Source: Litsea cubeba
Taxonomy: Eukaryota; Streptophyta; Magnoliopsida; Laurales; Lauraceae
NCBI GenBank assembly: GCA_012931725.1
Contig: CM022951.1
Coordinates: 24,149,178 to 24,213,177, forward strand
Reading direction: 5' to 3'
DNA: 64,000 nucleotides
Shown: piece after piece, positions 46,701-56,340 of the stretch
Position numbering within the stretch: the first letter of the stretch is position 1
Layout of the letters: each line of letters starts with the position of its first letter
The notes under the pieces: generated by a model
Seen by the model: the letters and a program-made list of their open reading frames with translations, nothing else
Databases searched by the model: none
What the model was told of the DNA's origin: nothing
Position numbers and translations under genes: made by a program

Positions 46701-48585
46701 CGATGAAGGTATTTTTCTGGGTTACTCATCCTCTAGTAAAGCTTACAGATGCCTTAACAAAAGGACCAGAAAAATTATTGAAAGTGCTGATGTTAGAATT
46801 GATGAAAACCATGAGTCAAAGAAGGTAACTCATAATGACAGTCCAGTGTATGAGGACTCGAGTGAGATTGATGATGAAGTGGCTGAACCTGATTCTGAAA
46901 AGGCAAAAGATGATTCAGAGGATACTTCTCCTAGAAAGAAAAGTACTTGGGTAGAGCAACACCCTAAGGATCAAATCATTGGAGATCCTGAGGCCGGTGT
47001 AAAAACTAGACAAAGTGTAGTTAGCAATTACTCACTTGTGTCCACCATTGAGCCCAAGACAGTAGCTGAAGCTAGTCTAGATGAAAGCTGGTTAAAAGCT
47101 ATGCATGAGGAGTTGGAGCAGATTGAGAAAAACTCCACATGGGAACTAGTCCCTAGACCTACTGATAAGAATGTGATTGGTACAAAATGGGTCTTTCGGA
47201 ACAAGCTGAATGAAGATGGTCAGGTCATACGAAACAAGGCAAGGTTGGTTTGTAAAGGCTATGCACAAGTTGAAGGCATAGATTTTGAAGAGACCTTTGC
47301 ACCGGTGGCTCGTCTGGAAGCCATTCGTATGTTTCTTGCATTGGCTGCCTATAAAACCTTCAAGGTATTTCAGATGGATGTTAAGTCAGCTTTCTTGAAT
47401 GGTTTACTTGAAGAAGAGGTCTACATTGAGCAACCTGATGGCTTTCTAATTAGCAAAAATTCAGACTTAGTTTGCAAGCTGAAGAAGGCTCTATATGGAC
47501 TGAAACAGGCGCCAAGGGCATGGTATGCAAGGCTGGATCTTTATCTTCGCAAGATTGGTTTTGGAAAAGGACTAGTTGATAGCAATCTGTATGTCAAATC
47601 TGATTCAAGCAAACAGCTGGTGGTTATTGTTTATGTTGATGACATAATATTTGGAGGCAATGATGAGACTATGTGCAGAATTTTTGCTGAAGATATGACG
47701 AAAGAATTTGAGATGTCTATGCTTGGAGAGCTAAAGTTCTTCCTAGGATTACAAGTTCAGCAGCTGAAAAATGGTATTTTTATATCTCAGATGAAATATA
47801 TAAAGGAAATGCTGAAGCGTTTTAACATGGAAGACAGCAAGCCCGTGAGCACGCCAATGACAACGAACACGAAACTTAGCAAAGATGATAAGGCTTCGTC
47901 CGTTGATCACACCACCTATCGTTCTATGATAGGAAGCTTGCTTTACTTGACTGCTACAAGACCAGATCTTCTACAAGCAGTATGTATGGTGGCTCGATTT
48001 CAAGCATCACCAACTGAGACGCACCTTACAGCAGTGAAAAGGATATTTCGATATCTAAAAGGTACTATGGAGCTTGGAATATGGTATCCTAAAGGTAAAT
48101 CCTTTACTCTTGTCGCATACTCAGACGCCGATTGGGCTGGTTGCGTAGATGATCGCAAGAGTACAAGTGGTGGTGCATTCTATCTTGGTGATAGATTGGT
48201 AGCTTGGCACAGCAAGAAGCAAGACTCCGTCTCACTTTCGACAGCGGAAGCAGAATATATTGCAGCGGCAACTTGTTGTACGCAAGTGTTATGGATGCGG
48301 CAAATGCTCTCTGATTTAGGAGTTCCAACAACAGATCCTACGCCGATCCTCTGTGATAACACTAGTGCAATTCATATCTCCAAGAATCCAGTTCAGCATT
48401 CAAGGACTAAGCATGTTGCAATCCGCTATCACTTTCTCAAGGATAAAGTTGCAGATGGTGAGGTAAAGTTGGAATACGTTCCTACTACTGAGCAAGTGGC
48501 TGATATCTTCACAAAACCTTTGCCAAAGGAAGTCTTCGAGTATCTCCGAAAGAAATTAGGAGTTACTCACTCTCCTACACCTTAG
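43738..48585 (+). CDS. gag-pol: Inner copia gag-pol polyprotein, uninterrupted
   Basis: One open frame from the ATG at 43738 (MATSTANMKAPLFDG) to the TAG-free end at 48585, 1615 codons; upstream in-frame codons exist but no earlier ATG. Order: DUF4219/UBN2-type gag (residues about 8-200), CCHC knuckle CFNCGGVGHFAAKC (~255), an acidic coiled-coil segment (~290-440), two more knuckles CYHCNRYGHRRADC (~510) and CYKCHNFGHMARDC (~550), protease LDSGCSSHM (~610), integrase zinc region (HKRLGHLNFG) and core (CIDDFTRMTW, LRSDRGGEF, NGVVERKNRT; ~740-960), RT (MDVKSAFLNG, VYVDDIIFGG; ~1135-1380), RNase H (YSDADWAGC, STAEAEYIAA, LCDNTSAI; ~1460-1600). All key residues appear intact, so it could support its own copying. 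Confidence 0.95.
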   Translation: MATSTANMKAPLFDGSNYSFWKIRMQAFIKSLGYDVWETVRVGYNSAIVPTDAATKKLADNDSKAQNALFSGLVDSELIKVIACKTAKEIWDKLKSIHEGDEKIKEAKLQTHRSQFESLRMEDSENVDSYMQRVNEVTNDIRGLGEEIKEPVIVKKVLRSLLPRFDSKVSAIEEAKDLNEFSMDELHGSLTAYEMRIGKTSSSDREAAFKVQKKAKEIAGHDSDDDELEAQFIRRLKKGSNGKYKGKLPFKCFNCGGVGHFAAKCPLKEDNDNDSYVDKSKWKKNFRKKGKAKSFISQHNDSTSESSDDDESVEATEALFMVTIEEDDEQELENEEEAEVNLEEELIAALEELSKERRSSKKNLKLLHESEISVIALKTELEEYKRMVDVLEIQICTKTEEVMKLENEILGARTENMQMKQKLKEFQAINGTLKLNEILKVQRPPHFRFGIGFENGESSKVTPSVETMFVKQVTTPSNSVKPTLPRKEPIQVRKDMKPNQPYKRYKFYGYCYHCNRYGHRRADCKFYVRNSPVVRRNPFSILNSHNIECYKCHNFGHMARDCRLPTAKPIQVEKKPKLVKTWRAKKSAEKGKESLIVQTAYNAQKKTAPWVLDSGCSSHMTGDKEKFIKLQHYEGGSVKFGNNDGAKIVGKGVVQLMANKIRSEEVLYVSGLRHNLLSVSQICDKGHEIVFTKNGFAIKKSSNGKTVATGSRTAGNLYTLSDGAEKTCLLSRSEESWLWHKRLGHLNFGNMSKICNSKAVRGMATVEKPSNPICDSCQKGKQTRVMFKTKEHHTKKPLELVHTDLCGPMRTQSTNGNKYFMLCIDDFTRMTWVLFLKHKHQALDRFKVFKAQVENMLGKQIKTLRSDRGGEFTSDEFTKYCEHHGIQRQYSAPRTPQQNGVVERKNRTVQEMARTMLVESKMADKYWKEAIHTAVYIQNRCLIRPHEDKTPYELWFGRKATVKHFRVFGSKCYIKRLEQNPGKFEERADEGIFLGYSSSSKAYRCLNKRTRKIIESADVRIDENHESKKVTHNDSPVYEDSSEIDDEVAEPDSEKAKDDSEDTSPRKKSTWVEQHPKDQIIGDPEAGVKTRQSVVSNYSLVSTIEPKTVAEASLDESWLKAMHEELEQIEKNSTWELVPRPTDKNVIGTKWVFRNKLNEDGQVIRNKARLVCKGYAQVEGIDFEETFAPVARLEAIRMFLALAAYKTFKVFQMDVKSAFLNGLLEEEVYIEQPDGFLISKNSDLVCKLKKALYGLKQAPRAWYARLDLYLRKIGFGKGLVDSNLYVKSDSSKQLVVIVYVDDIIFGGNDETMCRIFAEDMTKEFEMSMLGELKFFLGLQVQQLKNGIFISQMKYIKEMLKRFNMEDSKPVSTPMTTNTKLSKDDKASSVDHTTYRSMIGSLLYLTATRPDLLQAVCMVARFQASPTETHLTAVKRIFRYLKGTMELGIWYPKGKSFTLVAYSDADWAGCVDDRKSTSGGAFYLGDRLVAWHSKKQDSVSLSTAEAEYIAAATCCTQVLWMRQMLSDLGVPTTDPTPILCDNTSAIHISKNPVQHSRTKHVAIRYHFLKDKVADGEVKLEYVPTTEQVADIFTKPLPKEVFEYLRKKLGVTHSPTP

Positions 48586-48994
48586 GAGATGTGCCAGAAA
48601 GGGGGAGCAATGAATTCGTTGAATATCTTATTTGCTCCTAGTTTGGTCCCTTTGGAATTATTGTCAAAGGGGGAGAAGATTATGCATGGAAAGGTTGATA
48701 TGCATGTCATCTTGAGAAGGTTATCTGGAGATTGGTATCAAGTTATGCTGAGGAGATTATGCAAGGAAAGACTATATGCATGTTGAAGTTAGTCTTATGC
48801 TAAGAAGATGGAAATATGATAGCATGAGGAAGATGGAAGATTGGAATGAAAATGAAAATTGGTATCAAGATAGTGAATGAGAAGATCATGTTCCAAGGGG
48901 AGTTTATTATTCTAAAAAGGCTCTATGATGTCAACATGTTCCAAGTGTCTGTGTTGAAGTTCCAAGTGTTGCCAACAATTCCAAAGGGGGAGAT
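48586..48994 (+). other. Inner copia 3' UTR and polypurine tract
   Basis: Non-coding, with repeated TATGCATG and AGAAGGTTAT-like motifs. It ends in the polypurine tract AAAGGGGGAGA (48983-48993) before the LTR. Confidence 0.85.
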
Positions 48995-50229
48995 TGTTGG
49001 AATTTGAGATGCATTGAGTTGAATCTTGAAGCATTGGTGTGTTTGGTGTCTCAAGCATCAAATTGTATTGGAATTATTGTCAACACTATGTCTCAATCAT
49101 GTGTTGAAAGAGTGGAATTGATAGAGCTTAAAAAGAAAAATAAGAGTTGACACAGTTCAGGAATTCAGCATTCCTGAAGCAGAGCACGCGGTCGACCGGG
49201 CTCTTCATGCGGTCGACCGAGCAAGAAGAAACCTGCAGAAAACAGATTTTGGTAGCTCTCAGTTATTTTAGTGACACAGTGTGTCTTCGGTCGACCGGGA
49301 CCCCAGGATGTCGACCGAGCTCGATAAGTGACTGATTTCCAGTCAGTGTATGATGTCGACCGAGCAAAGCATGATGTCGACCGAGCACGGGATCAGAGTT
49401 GCGCAGAAACAGAAGACTTGCACGAAAATTCAGGAACTTTTTGTATTTCGTTTGGGACTCTTTCTAAACGAATTGTAGCCTATTTTGAAGACTCTTAAGG
49501 GTTGCTAAAACCTATATAAGGGCATGTTAGGCTCGTTTTTATGTACACAACAGAAAGAGGTAAAGAAGAGAGAAAAAGAGAGAGTTTGGAGAGAATAGAG
49601 TGTTGTGGCTGTGTTGCTGTTGTGGTGCTGTTGTGCTGATGTGCTGACGTTTTCTACAGCAAGTGTGGACGAATTTGAAGCCTCATGAAGATGGTATTTT
49701 CGTTCATAAGATAAGTCTCTCTTTTATGCTTTAGATTTCTATTTGTAAGGGATTGAGAGAGAGAGAATTGTAGAGGGGAAAGGGCTGTAGATCAGTTTAT
49801 CTTCTTTGCTGTAATCATCAAGTTGGTGCTTGGTGTTTTGGGGTTTGGTGATCCTGTCTGTGGGTGCAGACAAATTGTAAAGGGAGTTGTAGCTTCCTAG
49901 ATAGTTGGTGCTATCTGAAACCTAAGGGAGTCGGTGCTTCCTAGATAGTTGGTGCTATCTGAAACCTAAGGGAGTCGGTGCTTCCTAGATAGTTGGTGCT
50001 ATCTGAATTTAAGGGTTGGTGCTCTTTGTCGTCGGTGCGACTAAATAAGATTCAGACCTGTACCGGATTGTTGTTCGGACGGGATTGAACCGTGGACGTA
50101 GCCTTTTGGTGAACCACGTAAAATCTGGTGTCAAATTGTGTGGTTTGATTTGAATTGTTGTTAGCAAGGACCTGTTTAAAAGAGATCACTGATTCACCCC
50201 CCCCCTCTCAGTGATCACGAGATCTAACA
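48995..50229 (+). repeat. Inner copia 3' LTR, 1235 bp
   Basis: Near-identical to 42436-43669. The differences seen are one base in the AAAATCT(T/G)GTGTC segment and one extra C in the C-run near 50200. It ends TCTAACA, followed by GATGA. Confidence 0.97.
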
Positions 50230-50234
50230 GATGA

Positions 50235-50617
50235 TTGGTACATAACCTGTAGCGAATGAGGTTGGATTTAATCTTTAATGAGATCTATAGCCTAGATGGT
50301 GGGGTGCACAGCTGCAGGAGCACTCTTGATAGACTTACCTATATTAGTGTGGAAGTGGGGCCACTTCCTATGAGAATTTGGGCAGATTCTCTAGAGCATT
50401 CATGAAATTCGGGATTAAACACATGGCCGTAAAGTGCTGACCTTTTGACTCCAAGATCAAATCTTGACATAACTCTGAACTGATATAAAAAGTTGAAGTT
50501 CAAGTCTTTATTCACTACAACTCCTAAGAGTTTAAAATTATGTCATGACGGTAAGGTTCAAGCTCAGCCACCTTACTAGTGAGATGCTCATTGAATATTT
50601 TGAAACAGATTGGAGAT
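50235..50617 (+). other. Outer copia 3' UTR, continued after the nested element
   Basis: Resumes the sequence interrupted at 42435. Non-coding. Ends in the purine-rich GAAACAGATTGGAGA used as the outer element's polypurine tract. Confidence 0.75.
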
Positions 50618-51777
50618 TGTTGGGTTTTTTGTGTTTCAAAACATTCTTAAGGGGTTCTTTGTAAAAGGTGTTTCGTCCTTTAGTACTTTTTGCTTTATGG
50701 GTAGTGTAGGCTATTGGAAACAACCCATCCCACATTGCTAAAGTTCAACTTTTGGAGATGGTTTATAAGTGTTTCCATTTCTTTACACTTTAACAACTAT
50801 TGTAGGCTTTTGCCATGGGCCCTATGCGCGCACGCAAGCGAGGCTTGACCCGAGGTCCTGGGTCCAGAAAACGTTTAACCGGGCGTGCGTCCGCGAAGCG
50901 CATCCTGCATGTATATCGCATGCAGGGGGGGTGCAAATCCAGGCCGGTTGGCCTAGAGGGACCCGTATAGATATGACAACCTTTTGCCATTATTTTATTT
51001 TTTATATAAAATATCATTTCGGTCCCGAAATTAGCATGGCCTGAACTCAGAACCATTTCGGCCTCGGTATGCCGAACTCATAACCATTTTGATATCGGAC
51101 TCAATCATGATGACCGAACTCAGAACCATTTCGGTCTCGGGGTCAGCATAATAGTTGCCACCATGGCCGAACTTAGTGAGCTGAGCTCGTCAGTTCGGCA
51201 TGTCCATCTCGGCAGTTCTACATGTCCGTCTCGGCAGTTCGGTATGCTGAGCTCGGCATGACCGTTGAACATACTGTTTAATCATTGATTTAATGTTTTT
51301 AAACGTTGAGCATTAAATCGATTTTAATCGCTATTTTAATGTGTTTTAACGTTGTGACTTAATGAGGATTAATGACCCAACGATCTCTAATCACAATATA
51401 AATTAGGAGTCTTCCATTCTCAAAATACACAGAAAAAATTATTTTTTCTTCCTCTCTTTACTGTTTTCCCTGTGAGTATTGAGCATTCAAAAAGGAGTCT
51501 TCTCTTTCGGGCTGCGTTGCGACCAGACCTGAATCAAGGAAGGCCGTTGTATCCTGGGGGCGGTTCTGCTGAGAACCTTCGCACCTGGATTTTATCCTAA
51601 GGGGCAGAACTCGTCCTAAAGAGAGCGTCATCAGACGTGCCTCGGTCACTTATCTGCTGCCATAGCTGCTCTTCCACTTCGGCCAACAAATCACAGTTGC
51701 AGTCATCAACACTCGGGTACTATTGTTTCACTTACATTCTGATTTGACAGCAGTTACATTCTGTAACGATTCCAACA
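50618..51777 (+). repeat. Outer copia 3' LTR, 1160 bp
   Basis: TGTTGGGTTTTTTGTG ... GATTCCAACA, followed by GTTGA. Compared with the 5' LTR it carries scattered substitutions, many of them C/T or G/A, densest around 50820-50935. Confidence 0.95.
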
Positions 51778-51782
51778 GTTGA

Positions 51783-52027
51783 TAATATTAGATTCCAATA
51801 CTATGGACTAACAATCAGGCTATAGCAAGACGTTAAGAGTGGTGGAGAAAACGAATTTGTTAGCACACCTATTCATCTGTTGTCATATAAATGAGGTTGG
51901 AATCAATATATGGGTGAAGTCTGTAAGTCTTTCTTCATTTTTTAAGCACCCAAATATATAACCATTATCCTTTTGTTGTAGGCTGCAAAAAATTGTATGG
52001 GTATCTATAAATTACTGAAACCATATT
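51783..52027. other. Short unassigned flank
   Basis: 245 bp between the outer copia and the next LTR fragment. It should be contiguous with 36900-37203 before the copia insertion. No gene recognised. Confidence 0.5.
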
Positions 52028-52572
52028 TGTCACACCCCGAAACCGGGCCCTGCAGTGAACCGATCCCGGAGTGCGAAATTTTGGGATAAATTTAAAACTT
52101 TTTGTTATATTTCCCAAGATCCGCGTGAATGAGGATAAACAAATTCCATCACAATCAGAGTGTATTTTCGCGGAAGCTAATTATGGTGTTACGACTCGGA
52201 ATCCGTGGCCATCGGGTTCTGTGTCGCACGCAACCAATATCATAAAGCCATCAAATAAACAGACTGGCATAAATTGTAAATCATAGAACACTGAGCTGGT
52301 AGTAACAAATCTATTATTTCCCACATATTCAATTTACAATTAACAAATGTCTTAATTACAAACCCAAAAGAAAAAGGCTAACAAAGCCATACAAGAATAT
52401 CCAACTAGACAGAATACTACCCCAATAATTAGATACGAACTCCGGTGCCAAACTTGACATCTAGATGATATCAATGGGCAGCCTCTCACGTCAGACCGAC
52501 GGTCCCACCGCCTCCTCTGATCAAACACCTAGAGACAGAAAGAGAAGAAACTGGTACCAAACAAAAAGGGTC
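52028..52572 (-). repeat. Fragment of the 11985-17829 LTR family, opposite orientation
   Basis: TGTCACACCCCGAAACC onward is the reverse complement of 17829 down to about 17283, with scattered differences. The fragment stops at GGGTC (52568-52572), where the Tat element inserted; the rest should lie right of the window. No primer site lies to its left, so it is a solo LTR or a 3' LTR. Confidence 0.9.
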
Positions 52573-55182
52573 TGATGGACCGCGCCCCAATGCTCGAGTT
52601 CCTACCGAGGTCGGCGGACGTGGGAGTCCGTCGGGTCCGACCCTTTCGTAACTGGGGGGCAGGGGCGTGCATCAACATTTCTTTTTTTTGTGTGGGTGTG
52701 CCAGATTTTCTATTTTTACTTGGAATTGCAAGTGGTGATCCGGAGATCAACCTTCACAAGTAAAAAGGAAATCAACTTCTTTCAAGTTTTACATTGCACA
52801 TATATTTAAGAAAAGAGACATTTTTCTTGGTTTGCCGTGAAAGGCGATTTTTTTTTTGGCATTTATAGCCGATTTTGGCGTTTATAGCCGATTTTTGGCG
52901 TTTATAGCCGATTTACAATCCTTATCAATAATGAAAGACAAGAATTGTGATTTTTGTCTCTTTTGAAAAAAATACAAACTACAATGAAAAGCAAGAAAAG
53001 GAGGATCTAACTTCTCAGGAGATTGTGGGGGACCCGTTTAGATTGACAGTCGCAAGCCATATGTGGGCTTCGCCATCATCCATGCAGATGAGAACAGAGG
53101 ATGCTATTGATTCGCTTGGCTTGGCTATAACCTCGGGTTTTTAGAGGACAAAGACCAAAAGGAGGTCCTATGTCCAATAAAAAGCCGAGTAGACGGGCTG
53201 AAAAGCCACATCTAAGCCATTGGAGGCAGGAGGAGAAGGCAAGGACCTTGGGGGGGGGGGTACCCTCCAAGGGACTTTTGTCACCTTGTTGCGGTGGCCG
53301 GTGTAGAACTTCCGCAGAGTTTTCTCTCTTTTTCCTTTCTCTGGATTTCTGTGCTTCTGTCTGTCTGTCTGTTTGTGCTTTTTTCTGATGTTCTGTGACT
53401 ATCCTTTCTTCTTGGAGAGCTCTCCTATTTATAGGCTTTTAGGTAGCCTTTTAGGTGGGTTTATGGGCTTTTATTGTCATTAAGCCGCATAATGGGAGGA
53501 GTTACAAAATTGAATTGTTTATTTTGTAACTCCTTTTTCTTGGCTTCTGATTGGCCGGAGGAGATTGAGGGCATTTAATCGCCTTTAATCGCCATGATGG
53601 GAGGAGTTTCATGGGTTAAATGCCATGAATCTCTTGACTTGTAACTCCCGAATGCTTGCTTCTGATTGGGCCGTCCAAAGAAATGGATTAATGACTGTAA
53701 TAAAGTTAGTCAATTAATCGCATTAAGTGGTCGCCGAGCAGCTGAAGAGTCGCGGGCCGTGCCACGTCTTTTGGGATTCTTCTGTCGATGATCATCGATG
53801 GATCTTCATGTAGATTGACATCAGATGACCATGTAATTTCAGGTGTTTATTGCCAACAGCGGGTCGGTGCCATCTGTCCTGTCGATTTCTCGATCGGTCG
53901 GGTAGAAAGCACACTTTTTTTGGTTGACCGGGTGGCGATCAATATTGTTTTCGATACTCTTGATGATTGACCCGTGTTTTGGACGGATGTCAGAGGACTT
54001 GGTGTCTCAAAAGCATGAATTTTGGAAAGTACCAGAGGCTGGGCTTTTCGAATCGCGAAAAAAAGGGCGAAAACCGGGGTTTCCGGGGCTTTCCCGGCGA
54101 CCCCGGGTTCCAAGGTCGCCGGCGACCCTGGCCCAGGGTCGCAGGGGCCTGCGACCCTGGGGGGGTTTTCCCCCTTTCGTGTCCCGTTTTGTGTCCGTTT
54201 TTGCTGTTTTTCGATTCTTTTTTCTCCTGTACTTTTCCTTGACATTCTGACCATTTATTGGCCTAATTTCTTTGTAGGAAACCTGATGAGAATCCTTGCA
54301 TTTTATTTTGCAAAGTTTCCAATTTCCTGAGAAAGCCGAAGACTTTGTCGCGCAAAGCTGCCGATTTTCCGTCAGAAGCTGAAACTGGGTCAAACGATGT
54401 CGGAATGACCTGAAATTTGGTGTGAAGCCTGCTGAGCAATAAATAAGACCAACCATAGGCTTTTGTTTGAGTTTTGAAGCCGTTTGGGGTCCTATCACCA
54501 GTAGACTTGCTTTTTGTCGCGATGAAGATGTCGCGGTTTGATGTGCGGTCAACCGATGTCCGATTGACTTGAAATTTGACAGGGAACCTATTGGAGTCAT
54601 TTTAGAATGATCCATAGGCTCTGTCTTGGAAACCATGGTCCCGTAGAGCTTTGCTGCCGAGAGGCCTGATTTGGCTTCCGAGCGTCAAACTATGGTCAAA
54701 TGTTGTGGAAATGACCTGAAATTTGACGTGTAGCCCTTTATAAGCATTTTGAAGCCGTCCATGTGCTCTATCTGATGAGTAATGGCCTCGGTGGTTCTCG
54801 CCGCCGAGAGGCTTGATTTAGCTGTTCGAGGGTTGATGTAGGGTCAAACGTTGTCGGTTTGACTCGGAACTTGACGTGGAGCCTTTTGGAAGTATTTTGA
54901 GACTATCCATCGGCCCTGATCGAAGATTTGGTGTCTCCGATGCTTTTGCCGCCGAGAGCTCCTTTTCGGCTGTCTGAGAAGCGAAGTTAGGCCAAATGAT
55001 TTTGAAATGGCCCGAAACTTCTTGTGTACTCCTCTTTTGGCTGTCTTGAAGAATCTTGCAGTTTTTGTTTGATTCTGACAAGATTTGATTTTTGGAAGCA
55101 GCATTGCCTATTTATGGCAGGTTGCGACTTCATGTAGCTCTTTGGATCTTGAAGAGGCAAAGTGACATTTTTGGTGTCAATA
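52573..55182 (-). repeat. Tat 3' LTR, about 2610 bp
   Basis: Matches the solo LTR at 13132-15422 along its length but has five instead of three of the roughly 150-bp degenerate U3 units (54350-55020; each has a GACCTGAAATTTG-like core). In element orientation it starts TATTGACACC (TG changed to TA, if the solo copy TGTTGACACC is the reference) and ends GGTCCATCA. It contains the TATA box at 53426, the GGC(A/G)TTTATAGCC array at 52858-52912 and a GC-rich hairpin block at 54112-54166. Confidence 0.93.
53426..53433 (-). promoter_or_regulatory. Tat LTR TATA box
   Basis: CTATAAATAGG on the minus strand, conserved in the solo LTR at 13961-13968. It lies about 1.75 kb into this LTR in element orientation. 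Confidence 0.65.
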
Positions 55183-55197
55183 AATGCCCCCTCGAGG
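55183..55197 (-). other. Tat polypurine tract
   Basis: CTCGAGGGGGCATT on the minus strand, directly before the LTR start. Confidence 0.7.
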
Positions 55198-55399
55198 TAC
55201 AGCGACGAGTTGCTTAACTTTTGTAGTCGATGTGCCTCGAAGAGATTTTTGAAAGAGAGCCTGTGACTTGACCAAGAGTCTTTGAGCAGTCTTTCTTTTT
55301 GGTATTTGTAGCCTTTTGAGCTTCCAGGGGAATTTTATGGTAGTAAAAGGGATCACGTACCATCTCGAGGCAAAGTTTTGAAGATGACATCAGGGATGT

Positions 55400-55640
55400 G
55401 GATTTGGGTTTTGACCTTGTGACCTAACAGGCTATATGTGGCAGGTTAGGGGGTCGAGTTTGGTTTCGATCGTGTGACCCAACAAGCTGTATGTGGAATG
55501 TTGGGGGATCAATTTTGGTTTTGATCTTGTGACCTAACAGGCTGTATGTGGCAAGTTAGGGGATCAGGTTTTGGTTTTTGGTTTTGGTCTTGTGACCTAA
55601 CAGGCTGTATGTGGCAAGTTAGGGGACCAGGATTTGGTTT
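55400..55640 (+). repeat. Tandem array, four units of 55-63 bp
   Basis: GTGACCTAACAGGCTGTATG followed by a GGCAAGTTAGGGG-type block, with units starting at 55419, 55474, 55529 and 55592. It lies between the polypurine tract and the antisense gene's promoter. Confidence 0.88.
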
Positions 55641-55929
55641 GATTTTTGTGGAATGTCAATTTCAAGATTTTGGCTCAATTTGGTAGATGAGGCTGGATGG
55701 TTTGATTTTTGCAAGCTCATGGGGCTTGGAATTTTCTTTTGTATGGTCCAATCAACTCAAAAGAGGCATGGAACCATTTTTGTATGCTCTTGGTAAGGGG
55801 GATTTCTCTTTGACTAAAAGCCCAAATTTTTTTTTTTTTTTTTTTTTTGTGCCTAGGTGGTCAAACCTGGCTCATATGGGCTAACCCATGGGACCTTAAG
55901 CTTTTGAAATGGCTTAGATCTCATATGGT

Positions 55930-56155
55930 GTCATTTTTGTAAAGAATATCCAAAAATATCTCATTTGGATAGAGAATATCCAAGAATATCTTTACTTGGA
56001 GAGAATCTCTCATGATCCCTTTATTTTGGGATAGGATATCTCAAGATATCTTTCTTTTGGGAAAGAATCCGTCATCGACTTCTTTTTGGGAGAAAATCCT
56101 TCAAGATATCTTTCTTTTGGGAAAGAATCTTTCTAATCTCTTTCTTTTGGTAAGG
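55930..56155 (+). repeat. Degenerate tandem array of about 25-30 bp units
   Basis: Repeated GATATCTTTCTTTTGGG / AAAGAATC motifs, at least six units. It sits directly upstream of the TATA box of the antisense gene, so it could act as its upstream promoter region. Confidence 0.8.
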
Positions 56156-56211
56156 TTACTAATTAGTAACACTTACCTCTTTCTTCTTTCCTTCTTTGGT
56201 TTGCTCTCCTC

Positions 56212-56219
56212 TATAAAAG
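56212..56219 (+). promoter_or_regulatory. TATA box of the antisense PMD gene
   Basis: TATAAAAG in a CTCCTCTATAAAAGCAAGG context, 122 bp upstream of the ATG at 56341, with a C/T-rich leader between. It is on the plus strand, opposite to the retroelement's own transcription. Confidence 0.65.
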
Positions 56220-56340
56220 CAAGGAGAAGGTTTGATCTCTTGCTCTTATTACTTTCTTTTGCAATAATCTCAAGTGGGCTTCAAGACCAAGAGTTCTTCT
56301 TCTTCAAGATCTTCAAGACTTTTCTTCTTCTTCTCCATCA

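Larger units (their letters stand above)
42436..50229 (+). mobile_element. Inner Ty1/copia element, full length, apparently intact and young
   Basis: A 7.8-kb element with LTRs of 1234 and 1235 bp, a tRNA-Met primer site, one long gag-pol frame, a polypurine tract and perfect GATGA duplications (42431-42435 and 50230-50234). By eye the LTRs differ by one substitution (43567/50127 region) and one C in a C-run. All copia domains carry their catalytic motifs. The RT and RNase H sequences look most like the SIRE/Maximus lineage, though no envelope-like ORF is present and the lineage call is tentative. It sits in the 3' UTR of the outer copia. Confidence 0.96.
37204..51777 (+). mobile_element. Outer Ty1/copia element, defective, carrying a nested copia
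   Basis: Two LTRs (37204-38364 and 50618-51777) flanked by perfect GTTGA duplications (37199-37203 and 51778-51782). Between them are a gag-pol in the order protease, integrase, RT, RNase H (the copia order), a 3' UTR split by a complete younger copia (42436-50229 plus a GATGA duplication), and a polypurine-like GAAACAGATTGGAGA before the 3' LTR. Without the nested element it is about 6.8 kb. The LTRs differ visibly by substitutions, so it is clearly older than its guest. No primer site follows the 5' LTR. I did not assign a copia lineage. Confidence 0.95.
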
